NCBI RefSeq assembly: GCF_008831285.2
Contig: NC_045142.1
Coordinates: forward strand, 11,219,952 to 11,231,715
Reading direction: 5' to 3'
Length of the DNA: 11,764 nucleotides
Source of the DNA: Nymphaea colorata
Lineage: Eukaryota; Streptophyta; Magnoliopsida; Nymphaeales; Nymphaeaceae
The translations under genes and the position numbers were made by a program. The notes under the pieces were generated by a model, which worked only from the letters and a program-made list of their open reading frames with translations, was not told the origin of the DNA and ran no database searches. This document shows, in pieces, positions 1 through 7,224 of this stretch. How positions within the stretch are numbered: the stretch's first letter is position 1; each line of letters starts with the position of its first letter.

Positions 1-300
1 TTAAATGATTCAGTGAATCGAATCTGAATCAGAATTGTTTGTGAATCGATTTGATTAAATATGTATTTTAAATTTAAAAATTAATTTAAAAAATCAGTTC
101 AAAAAGGAAGATTTTTTTTTTTTTAAAGTAACAACACACAATAAACACACGTTAATGGGGACCCTACACTTGCAAGAAACATTTTTTAACTTGCATTGAG
201 AACTGCTTATTATTTAAGGTCCAATGGAGTAAATTAAAACTTATTGTATGGTTGATTTATTTTTCTTTTCAAATTGGAATCGATTCAGAACACAAGAGTT
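1..300. repeat. AT-rich repeat debris with GAATCGATT words
   Basis: An inverted repeat, TGATTCAG (6..13) and CTGAATCA (24..31), encloses GAATCGAAT. Similar words (GTGAATCGATTTG at 41..53 and GGAATCGATTCAGAAC at 276..291) recur on both sides of an A/T-rich middle. This suggests the ends of a decayed inverted-repeat element. No gene is present. Confidence 0.3.
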
Positions 301-730
301 ATGAACTAATTATTAATATATTTAACATATATTAATAAATATAAATAAGCTAGAGTGGGCTGTAGGAGATGATCTTAAAAGGAGTGGGGTTGTATGGGAT
401 GTCCTTAGAAAACAAAGGTGTGGAATCGAGTGATATCAAAAAATTGCCCGAATTTCACCCAATTTTTACTAAAATGCCCGATTTTTATGTGCATTGGAAC
501 GGCCTTCAAAGCGAATTGGTAAAGGGAGGATTTGTTAAAATCCACAAAGCCATTTGAAAAAGGCATAAAGGGAAAGGGAAAGAAAACATTTTTGCACCAT
601 GAAAGCTCGAAAGAAAAAACAACAATGAAAGCAGAAAAGTAACCCAAACCAACTTTTTCCTATTCCTTCCGACTTTTGTACTCTTTCCCTTTTGCACCTA
701 CCAGCGTTGGCTTCTTCATACCTCATGTTT
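301..730. other. Non-coding stretch with a purine-rich segment
   Basis: No convincing gene. The frames here have no domain. 540..650 is purine-rich on the plus strand (AAAGGGAAAGGGAAAG), resembling the segment at 3800..3955. Confidence 0.4.
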
Positions 731-795
731 TCATGACTGGTCCAATCTGTCTCTTTGTTGCAAACGAGAGTTACGGCTTCCTGATTGCAGATCAG

Positions 796-801
796 TATAA
801 A
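796..801 (+). promoter_or_regulatory. TATA-like site upstream of a 35-codon open frame
   Basis: TATAAAGC lies 60 bases before an ATG at 861. The frame from 861 to 968 encodes a 35-residue product beginning MSVTSDRNKTNPSKPS and contains GGTACGTACA (923..932), a possible splice donor. Downstream pyrimidine-rich sequence and a TTTAG at 1010..1014 could be an intron end. No conserved protein is recognised. The site may be a real small promoter or chance. Confidence 0.2.
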
Positions 802-971
802 GCAAAGCAGGTGGTTGCTTCTCATGAGTAAATATTGATACTTCTCTCTCTTTTGGTGTTATGAGTGTGACATCGGATCGCAACAAAACAAATCCTTCCA
901 AGCCTTCCATCCTATTCCGTATGGTACGTACACTTACATGCTTCTTCAATTATTCTATGTTTCTTTGATCT

Positions 972-987
972 TCTCTCTCTCTCTCTC
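972..987. repeat. Short CT microsatellite
   Basis: A CT run of about 16 bases within a pyrimidine-rich stretch that continues to about 1005 and resembles an intron branch/polypyrimidine region. Confidence 0.8.
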
Positions 988-1140
988 GCTCTGTTAATTT
1001 CTCTCGATTTAGCTTTTTGTATAAGGTTTGAGCATTGTAAGCCTTCTACATTACCTGAGCAAATGTGGAGCCAAGCTTTTTGTTTTAGGGTGGCCGAATG
1101 GTATAGGGACAGATTGTGACAGGGTCTAGTGTTATTTTTC

Positions 1141-1440
1141 AAGATTATTACGAGGGCCAAAATGATATATTTGAATTATTTAACATATGACTTTTTACTT
1201 TTGTGTTTACACTTCAAATTTATCTCAAAAACTTTCCAGAAAATTCCCGAACTGGAGTTGATGTCCGCCTAATCAAATTCTAGATCCAAGTCTATGAACC
1301 ACTTACAAAATTACGATTTTTTTGAATTTAGAAAAAAATTCAAAATTAAGTTTGAGATCGATGCAAATCAAGATCTAAAACTCAAATTTTCAATCAAGAT
1401 TAAAATTCTGGTTAGTGAGGATTAAAATCTCATTCCAACA
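1141..1440. other. AT-rich intergenic sequence
   Basis: No frame, RNA or repeat of note. Words such as CAAAATTAAG and AGATCTAAAACTC recur loosely. Confidence 0.4.
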
Positions 1441-1471
1441 CGAAGTGAAAAAAAATAAGTCGGCACTTTCT

Positions 1472-1476
<5 letters not shown>

Positions 1477-1516
<40 letters not shown>
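1477..1516. repeat. (CT)20 microsatellite
   Basis: A pure 40-base CT run, followed by TATCTATCTCT. It lies just upstream of the TATATAAA site. Confidence 0.95.
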
Positions 1517-1524
<8 letters not shown>

Positions 1525-1554
1525 CTAAAAAAATTTAGGAATGAACTTGGTGCC

Positions 1555-1562
1555 TATATAAA
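1555..1562 (+). promoter_or_regulatory. TATATAAA promoter-like site with ATG-free leader
   Basis: TATATAAACCACCCC follows a CT microsatellite. From 1563 to about 1935 there is no plus-strand ATG. The downstream stretch is rich in CTCT, CCAAG and CAAGC. This pattern fits a plant core promoter with a leader, or the U3/R junction of an LTR retrotransposon. No downstream gene, primer-binding site or integrase frame was found. An orphan or LTR-derived promoter is inferred. Confidence 0.35.
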
Positions 1563-1770
1563 CCACCCCTTGCAAGCGGCTAAGGACCCATAGCAACCCC
1601 CTTGGCAGCCTTGGATCTCTCTCTCAAGATATCTCTCAAGCTCCCACGCCATCGTAGCAAGTCCTCTCCAAGTTCTCTTGCTCCAGCCAAGAGACTCTTG
1701 GCTCCCTAGTTGCAACAGCCATCAAGAGGAGGACGTCAACCTTAGGTGCAAGCTCCTCCAGCCCAAGACT

Positions 1771-2240
1771 AGGGGTGAACGCAAGCTGAGTCGAGCCCGA
1801 GTTTAGTCAGGTCGAGCTTGGCTCGACTAATGCAACCTCGAGCTCGACTCAGCTCAAGCTCGACGAAAGCAGCTCGAGCTCGACTCAGCTCAAACTCGAC
1901 GAAAGCAGCTCGAGCTCGTCTCGGCAGTTACGTGTTGAGCATGAATTTGACTCGATTAAGGCTCCACAAACTCGTTTGAATATAATTGATATTCATCATT
2001 ACGTGTTCAGCTCGAGCTCCACTCGATTAAGACTCGACAAACTCGTAAACTCGTTTGAATATATCGACTTGATTAAGGCTAGACAAACTCGATTAAGGCT
2101 CGAGCTCAACTCGACGTCTTGAGCTCGAACTCAACTCGATTATTTGATCGAGTCGACTCATGAACTCGAGGTCAACTCGTTAAGCAAATGACTCGGCTCG
2201 AACTCGCTCATGAGCCGAGCTTTAACGTGTCGACCTCCAC
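1771..2240. mobile_element. CTCGAG/GAGCTC-rich repeat element, probable non-autonomous DNA transposon
   Basis: Across about 470 bases, short units such as GAGCTCGA, ACTCGA and CTCGAG recur in both orientations. The left edge, AGGGGTGAACGCAAGCTGAG, and the right edge, read in reverse as GGAGGTCGACACGTTAAAGC, form an imperfect inverted pair. Repeats of this style beginning AGGGGTG are widespread in angiosperm genomes. I recall the pattern but not a family name. No protein frame is present and no target-site duplication is obvious, so the ends are approximate. Confidence 0.6.
1837..1908. repeat. Near-perfect 36-bp tandem duplication inside the CTCGAG-rich element
   Basis: Two adjacent 36-base units, 1837..1872 and 1873..1908, differ at a single position (AAGCTCG versus AAACTCG). 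A partial third unit follows at 1909..1918. One difference in 36 suggests the duplication is young compared with the rest of the diverged element. Confidence 0.85.
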
Positions 2241-2276
2241 CAATTGTCTTCGAATCGGACTCCACCAATTGTCTTC
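2235..2276. repeat. 25-bp-period direct repeat of CTCCACCAATTGTCTTC
   Basis: The identical 17-base string CTCCACCAATTGTCTTC occurs at 2235..2251 and 2260..2276, immediately after the right edge of the CTCGAG-rich element. It may be a small local duplication of the flanking sequence. Confidence 0.8.
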
Positions 2277-2475
2277 TCAAATTTTCCAAAATTTAAAGAC
2301 CGACATTATCTCCAAAAGCTTTTCTTGATATGAAGAATAAGCTTGGAGGATGACCTACATTTTCATTTCCAAGGTGGACCAACATGCGATTCAAATTGAA
2401 TTATGCATGGAGAGAAATTGAGTGAAGCATGAATGAAGATGTAGTTTATTTCATGCATGCACACACACTCACTTC

Positions 2476-3330
2476 ATGATTGTGCTCACTCACTTTCGCA
2501 AAATCTATGTAAGTCAATTTGAATTCGTTACCATGACCAAGTTATATTGCAACAAAAACTTGAGCACCTTACTTATTTTGTCGCTTAAACACATAATTTT
2601 TAAAATGATTGCAAAAACCTATATTTTCAAAATCAATTTCAAATCCATGGTTGGATTTCTCCAAAATCAAACACACTTTTTGAATTCAAATTAAGCAACA
2701 TTCTCATGATCCAAAATCAAGTTTCTCAAAACAAGATAATATTAGAATCCAATTTTCCAAGCTCACCAACTTAAGTTTTTCTCAATACTTCCAAGAACCA
2801 AGTTCAAAATACTAAAAAAATTGGTCGATAGAAATTTCAATCTCTCAGATCTAGATCCAATTTTCTGAAACCAACATTTGGTTTCGAATCCAAAATCAAC
2901 TCAAAGTCTAGCTCAAAATCCCAATTTTTTAATCTCTAATTTTTCAACATCCAATTCGAGATCTCAATTTCAAAAACCTTACTTCAATACCCAATTCAAT
3001 TCAAAAATCCTACTTCAATCTCCAATTCAATTCAAAATCCAATTTCAAATCCAAATTCTATTAAAAAATTCTATTTCAATCTAAATTCTATCAACAAAGT
3101 CTATTTCAAATCCCAATTTTATTCAACAATCCAATTCCAAATCTTAATCCCATTCAAAATTTCAATCCCAAGATCAAAACTCTCAATTTCCTAAACTTTG
3201 ATCTTTGGACCAAATCAAAGTCTAAGTTCCAACATTAATTCAAAAATCCCATAAAAACTTCTAATTTCTTAATTTGCAAAGGACAAAGTTATTCTCAATC
3301 CAAGTTTTATTCAAAATGAACTGCAAAATA
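2476..3330. other. G-depleted low-complexity tract, non-coding
   Basis: The plus strand is almost free of G. There is none from 2961 to 3098, one at 3099, and none again until 3172. Words such as CCAATTCAATTC, TTTCAAATCC and ACTTCAAT recur. A 31-base period is visible at 2980..3010 and 3011..3041. The open frames crossing it (for example 2476..2694) are composition artefacts without recognisable domains. Strand-asymmetric tracts like this occur in long terminal or untranslated parts of plant LTR retrotransposons, which is the most likely origin but is not proven here. Confidence 0.6.
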
Positions 3331-3535
3331 CAAAATACAATCTTTGCACATGCATGTAGAAAAAATAAGTTGTCAAATCTTGAGAAAACCTAGACCTTGG
3401 ATCTATTACACATGCTAAAGGTGATAGGAATGGTCGATCCTCATATCGATGGGTGGGTCATAAAAAATCTAGTTTCCAACAAAACCGAAAATTTGTTGGT
3501 TGGTGCATGGTTTTCCTTCAACCGCATAGGTTGCC

Positions 3536-3557
3536 AGGAAGATTGGGGGTGTCGACA
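3536..3557 (+). other. Polypurine run abutting TGTCGACA, possible LTR edge
   Basis: AGGAAGATTGGGGG is followed directly by the palindrome TGTCGACA (3550..3557). A purine-rich primer followed by TG is the expected junction at the start of a 3' LTR. No matching LTR copy, CA end or target duplication was found, so this may be chance. Confidence 0.25.
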
Positions 3558-3699
3558 ATTTGAAAATCTTAGGGAGAGCCATGTGCCCCTTCCATACCCC
3601 TGGTTCTGCCCTTGTACCTAAGTAACGATTTAATTTGTACAGATGAATCAATTGGCCAAGTACTTAAAATATATATAATACTCGGTGTGTGTGTGTTTA

Positions 3700-3970
3700 A
3701 CTGATAAAATTTGATTTACAATTCATGTGCGAGAAATGAAATAATTTGGTTAAATGAAAACAACAGTGTAACTCAATTTCTTATCGCAAGTGTTCCCAAA
3801 CACTATGTTTGGATGGATGAAATGGAAAAGATTATAAAGGATGGAAACGAATTGAAAAGAACGGGAGAGAAAGGAAAGGGAAGGAAAAAAGCCTGTTATA
3901 AAAGCGTGTTTCGATGGGATAAAAAGGAAAAGAAAGAAATTGTGAAAAACCATCTTTATTCAGCTTAACT
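3700..3970. repeat. Purine-rich repeat segment of plant type
   Basis: CCCAAACACTATGTTTGGATGG (3795..3816) leads into about 140 bases dominated by A and G on the plus strand (AAAGG, GGAAAAG). Such TGTTTGG plus purine-rich segments are frequent in plant non-autonomous elements. The 85-codon frame over it starts at TTG and looks composition-driven. Ends were not found. Confidence 0.35.
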
Positions 3971-4680
3971 TGGTTTATAATAATACACTAACACCTTTGA
4001 TTCTATCTCTCTCACATTCGCTTTATCTTTCTCTTTCACCTCTCCCTATAATAAACTGACCAATCTTATTAAGAGGTCAAGAATTTCACTCTGGCTTCTC
4101 CTCCATGTGATAATGGCTTAGAAAACTCAGGGATTCCCCAAAGTGCCTTTTCTATTGGCATATGCGACGTGTTAAGTATTCTCCACGGGATCAAATGTTC
4201 ATTGCAGCGATTATTTGAAAAAAAAAAGTTCTAGGTGAATTAGACAAATTTGTTTCTTCTGACCATGAAAAGGAAATTAACGTTAGTAAAAATCTGGCTT
4301 GCACATAGTGTTGGAAGTGACAATCAACCTAAAGCATAACTCTTAATCAGACACACGAAACGCAGACAAAAAAGCGCAGATGCTGATGAGCAAAAGCACA
4401 TTCCAAAATTAAATAATTTAACATAGTGTACGATACAAACTAATGATCAAATGATCAACGTAATTTGATTGATGTAATTTACACAACTTATTTAAGAAAG
4501 CAATTGTAAACACATAATCACAAGGTCATATAAAAAAATCAAAAAATGAAAAACCAGTGGCTCACAATGCATCCAATTATAATGGGTAATTACTTTGGAA
4601 AAATATGAAGGAAAATGATGTGAAGTATATCTTTATCATCAAAGTCAGTGTAGGTATTGTTGTTTAGCCTTAAACGCACT
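3971..4680. other. AT-rich intergenic sequence
   Basis: No long frame, RNA gene or ordered repeat. 4006..4050 is CT-rich. Confidence 0.45.
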
Positions 4681-4692
4681 ACACACTAAAAA

Positions 4693-4702
4693 GTCACGTG
4701 AC
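4693..4702. promoter_or_regulatory. Palindromic G-box GTCACGTGAC
   Basis: A perfect 10-base palindrome around CACGTG, the core bound by plant bZIP and bHLH factors. No nearby gene start was found, so it may be unused. Other CACGTG cores lie at 5190..5195 and 10086..10091. Confidence 0.3.
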
Positions 4703-4739
4703 AAATGGAGTTCTTTCTCTCTCTTCTTTCTAATATGCA

Positions 4740-4788
4740 ACACACACACATACATGTATATATATAATATATAAGAGATATATATATA
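4740..4788. repeat. Compound (CA)n(TA)n microsatellite
   Basis: CA units give way to ATACATG and then to interrupted TA runs. This is a low-complexity array and no gene is nearby. Confidence 0.85.
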
Positions 4789-5550
4789 AAGAAAATCATT
4801 CTAGGTCCATAGTCCATCTAAATAGATGATTATGATTGAAACAAAAGCAAGGAAAAATGGAGAGAAATATTTATCACATTTTTTATTTTTATTTTTTTCT
4901 GAACCATTGATCATGATGGATTTAACTGGTTTAATAAGATGATTGGGTAAGTTTAAAAAATTAGAGGTACCATTCAAAATATATATATATATTAATTAGC
5001 GAGAACAAGGAAGTGTGTTTGTAGAGAGAGAAAGACAGATGCACATGCTTGTGCACACGCGTAGCAATGTTAGGATAGTGCGCCAGATTGTTGATGATGT
5101 GATTGGATGCTTCGTTTCAAACTTCATTAAATAAAAGATGCTAAACCCGCTGGAGTTCCTCTATAGATGGGGATCAGGGTCCCATGACCCACGTGAAGGC
5201 CGGATAATTTAGTGAGCTACGGTGTCCTATTTTGGTACAGGAAAGGAGGAACGTGGTGGGAGAAACCTGTGAGGTCTCCTTCACAAACTGTTCCGCTGAA
5301 TTATTAACTACTTTCTCTCGATCGGCTTCCTTTGATTTTTGTGAAGCAATTGGCCCTACCAATAATTGGCTTTGACAGCCTTTTGATGTTGGAGATGTGT
5401 ACCCATCACATCTAGTCAATGATTTCTTCTTTAACTTTCCCTTTTAGACTTTACCACTGACAATCGTCCACTCCCACCGTTTCATTCCTTTTTCTCCTTG
5501 AGAGTAATTCTGCATTTTACCATGAGTGCAGGAAAAGAAATAGAAACATC
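4789..5550. other. Intergenic sequence 3' of the PADRE gene
   Basis: Contains a short AT run (4979..4992), a CACGTG at 5190 and a GC-richer patch at 5160..5420. A minus-strand frame across that patch has no ATG near its start and no recognisable domain. Confidence 0.4.
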
Positions 5551-5553
5551 TTT

Positions 5554-5556
<3 letters not shown>

Positions 5557-5604
<48 letters not shown>
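5557..5604. repeat. (CT)24 microsatellite
   Basis: A pure 48-base CT run about 270 bases beyond the PADRE stop codon, on the 3' side of the gene. On the gene strand it reads (AG)24. Whether it lies within the 3' UTR is unknown, because no canonical AATAAA is visible on the gene strand between 5600 and 5870. Confidence 0.95.
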
Positions 5605-5608
<4 letters not shown>

Positions 5609-5870
5609 GTTGTTGTGCATATATCAATCATAGCCATATATACCAATCATAGAGAAAGAAAAGGTTACTGAAAATTCTTCTGTTTGTTTCTGCAACTTTG
5701 CAGATCAAAGAGCCGGGAAAAGGTACAAGATTTTATACACGATATCGAGCTAAATCATGGAAGGAGAGGGGAAAAAAGGACTCCCAATGATGAAAGAAAG
5801 AAAGAATAGAACACCATTTTCGTTCAAATCCATGGTGGGAGACGAGGAAGCGCGGAAGATGATAGGGAGA

Positions 5871-6401
5871 TCAGAAATCTTCCGATATGCTCTCTAGATG
5901 AGGTCTCCAGATTCCAACTCTCCCTCTCCTTTTGCCTCTGCCGAAGGAGCTCTTCTTCTCGGAAAGGATCTCCACGAGGTACCCACCATGCTGAGAGGAG
6001 ACCTTCGATTTGTGGGCGGGCGTCTTAAGGGAACCGTTCGAGGATATTGAGTCGTCGTCTTCGTGAAACTGGCCCTTCTTCCTCTTGCTTCTCGCAGCCC
6101 CTTTGGCGGAGAAGTTGCCGCCCGAGGCATCGGCGGCGGGGGAAGAGGAAGCGGAGGAGACGGGGCTGAGGAAGTAGATGTGGCCGCGCTTGAGCTGGGC
6201 GTCGGGAGGGAGGACGATGATGCGGACGCCCTCGGGGCAGTGCTTCCGCAGGACGTGCTTCGGGTTCGCCTTCATGACGTCGCCGGCGCAGACGTCGCCG
6301 CTCATCTCCTCCACGTGCCCGTTCGAGTGCACGATCCTCACCACGTCCAGCGCCCCGCACGGCAGCATGCACGATATGCAGCACCTTAAGCTGTTCCCCA
6401 T
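5871..6401 (-). CDS. PADRE/DUF4228-family protein, N-terminally acylated, 176 aa, intronless
   Basis: This frame is open from an ATG at 6401 to a TGA at 5871 and needs no intron. The protein begins MGNSLRCCISCMLPC: Gly2 and Ser4 suit N-myristoylation, and Cys7, 8, 11 and 15 suit palmitoylation, so membrane attachment is inferred. Residues about 19-80 form the conserved core, with VRIVHSNGHVEE (21-32), a KANPKHVL segment (44-51), Cys55 and LKRGHIYFL (70-78). Residues 82-140 are Ser/Gly/Lys-rich and probably disordered, with basic runs at 104-109 and 155-161. The C-terminal box GIWRPHLESISE (163-174) is typical of the family. Known for the family: PADRE proteins are plant-specific, lack a known enzyme activity, and are often induced by pathogens and abiotic stress. 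This start has G at -3 and G at +4, and fits the family N-terminus. Base composition is strongly GC-rich in the 5' half and less so toward the stop. The frame looks intact and functional; exact orthology is not assignable here. Confidence 0.93.
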   Translation of the reverse strand: MGNSLRCCISCMLPCGALDVVRIVHSNGHVEEMSGDVCAGDVMKANPKHVLRKHCPEGVRIIVLPPDAQLKRGHIYFLSPVSSASSSPAADASGGNFSAKGAARSKRKKGQFHEDDDSISSNGSLKTPAHKSKVSSQHGGYLVEILSEKKSSFGRGKRRGRVGIWRPHLESISEDF

Positions 6402-6404
6402 CTC

Positions 6405-6420
6405 TTCTTCTTCTTCTTCT
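6405..6420. repeat. (TTC)n / (GAA)n trinucleotide tract next to the PADRE start codon
   Basis: A run of TTC units on the plus strand, read as GAA on the gene strand, ends three bases before the PADRE ATG. It makes a purine-rich leader end and supplies the G at -3. It is a plausible length-variable site, but no function is shown. Confidence 0.75.
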
Positions 6421-6461
6421 CACTGTCTCTGCTATACAAAGAAGGGAGAGACGGTAAAAGT

Positions 6462-6549
6462 GGGGGTTGTGCGATGAATGAAGAGAGGAAGATCAGAAGC
6501 TCAGGCAATGGAGGTTGTGCGAGGAAGGAAGAGAGGGCGATCAGAAGCT
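6462..6549. repeat. 48-bp-period tandem duplication in the PADRE 5' leader
   Basis: Two 40-base blocks, 6462..6501 and 6510..6549, lie 48 bases apart and match at 35 of 40 positions. Each ends with an identical GATCAGAAGCT. Both are GA-rich on the plus strand, giving a CT-rich leader on the transcribed strand. The last part of upstream ORF 2, including its stop, lies in the second block. A related 12-base stretch, AGCTGATTGGTA, occurs at 6546..6557 and again at 6654..6665, each carrying a minus-strand CCAAT. Confidence 0.75.
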
Positions 6550-6600
6550 GATTGGTATGAAGGATGATGAATGGGGAAGAAGGGATTTGTACTGGAGCAT
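6541..6600 (-). promoter_or_regulatory. Upstream ORF 2 in the PADRE leader (19 codons plus stop)
   Basis: A minus-strand ATG at 6600 opens a 19-residue frame, MLQYKSLLPHSSSFIPISF, that ends with TGA at 6541..6543. Its start context is weak (C at -3, C at +4). Its ATG shares one base with the stop of the preceding small ORF. After its stop about 139 nt without another ATG remain before the main start at 6401, enough for reinitiation. That it lies in the transcribed leader is inferred from the TATA-like site at 6766..6775. The peptide resembles no conserved plant uORF that I know. Confidence 0.4.
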
Positions 6601-6629
6601 CAGAAGACGACGCCTCCACGGTGGGCCAT
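6600..6629 (-). promoter_or_regulatory. Upstream ORF 1 in the PADRE leader (9 codons plus stop)
   Basis: A minus-strand ATG at 6629 encodes MAHRGGVVF and stops with TGA at 6600..6602. Its context is strong (G at -3, G at +4), better than that of the next upstream ORF. The stop and the next start overlap as TGATG, an arrangement that can allow ribosomes to terminate and restart. If transcription starts near the TATA-like site, this is the first ATG a scanning ribosome meets, so it should lower translation of the main protein. Confidence 0.4.
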
Positions 6630-6765
6630 CTCTCAGTGGTAACAAGTGGCGCGAGCTGATTGGTACAGATCTCTTGAGCCAGAATTGTTGGTAAAATGCA
6701 CCTGAAGGTTCTTTAAATTATGGAGATGCCACTCTGGCTCCCCTAGTCTGCTGCCCCCATCCTTT

Positions 6766-6775
6766 TATTTTTATA
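6766..6775 (-). promoter_or_regulatory. TATA-like element for the PADRE gene
   Basis: On the minus strand the sequence reads TATAAAAATA, a good plant TATA match, 365 bases upstream of the ATG. It predicts transcription from about 6735 and a leader of roughly 335 nt. A weaker TTTAAAG lies at about 6712..6718. A 17-base inverted repeat, TAAATTCgaaGAATTTA, lies 75 bases further upstream at 6851..6867. The start site itself cannot be fixed from sequence. Confidence 0.45.
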
Positions 6776-6949
6776 ACATCAGATGTCCTTTTTCTTACTA
6801 CTTCTCCTTCCTCTCTCAACCATGTGAGGCTGCGCACAGTGCAAACCACCTAAATTCGAAGAATTTAAGTACATAAACATTGTATTCGGTGATATTCAGT
6901 GCAGCCTTAAAAGGCCAAAATTTCAAAATTTACTTGAATATGTTTAAAT

Positions 6950-7224
6950 CAGTGTTGTATGTATCGTATGATACGGAATCGTATCGTACGATACGTATCA
7001 CGTTTTAAAAATGTGATATGAAACACCACCTGTATCGTACAGCTACGATACATGCATCAAATCGTATGATACAATTATGATATGAAACGATATAATTATG
7101 ATATCTTACGATACAGTTACGATATACGTTACTTTTTATTGATTTTTTTCAATTTTTTTTCTTTTTTTTTTATTATTTTTTTAAGTACGTATCTTAAACT
7201 TACGGTACACTTTTTACAACATTG
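6950..7224. mobile_element. hAT-type MITE with TIRs and 8-bp target-site duplication
   Basis: The left end reads CAGTGTTGTA (6950..6959) and the right end TACAACATTG (7215..7224), an inverted pair matching at 9 of 10. The element is flanked by GTTTAAAT (6942..6949) and GTTCAAAT (7225..7232), an 8-bp duplication with one difference, the length produced by hAT transposases. The interior is packed with GTATCG/CGATAC/ATGATAC units in both directions, including a perfect 16-base palindrome at 6980..6995, then a T-rich run at 7139..7181. There is no coding capacity, so it is non-autonomous. It sits about 175 bases beyond the PADRE TATA-like site and could affect that promoter. Confidence 0.75.

Noticed and set aside
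1089-1110. tRNA-like A box (TGGCCGAATGG) suggesting a tRNA or SINE
   Set aside because: One mismatch to the A-box consensus, but no GGTTCGANTCC B box follows and no cloverleaf arms can be paired.
2476-2694. 72-codon plus-strand frame with a true ATG
   Set aside because: Composition mirrors the surrounding low-complexity sequence, there is no domain, and the next frames in the tract look the same.
2961-3171. CRISPR-like or satellite array
   Set aside because: Short similar words recur, but spacing is irregular and there is no conserved repeat with unique spacers. This is eukaryotic low-complexity DNA.
5174-5419. 81-codon minus-strand frame in a GC-richer patch
   Set aside because: It begins at TTG with the only in-frame ATG almost at the end, and no domain is recognised. 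An exon cannot be excluded but is not supported.
6025-6423. 132-codon minus-strand frame and the plus-strand frames 6063..6389 and 6178..6477
   Set aside because: These are shadows of the GC-rich PADRE coding sequence: Arg/Ala/Gly-biased products with no domain.
6386-6619. 77-codon minus-strand frame overlapping the PADRE start codon
   Set aside because: Its apparent first codon is GTG, not ATG, and no ATG lies in that frame. The peptide is Ser/Leu/Pro low-complexity from the duplicated leader.
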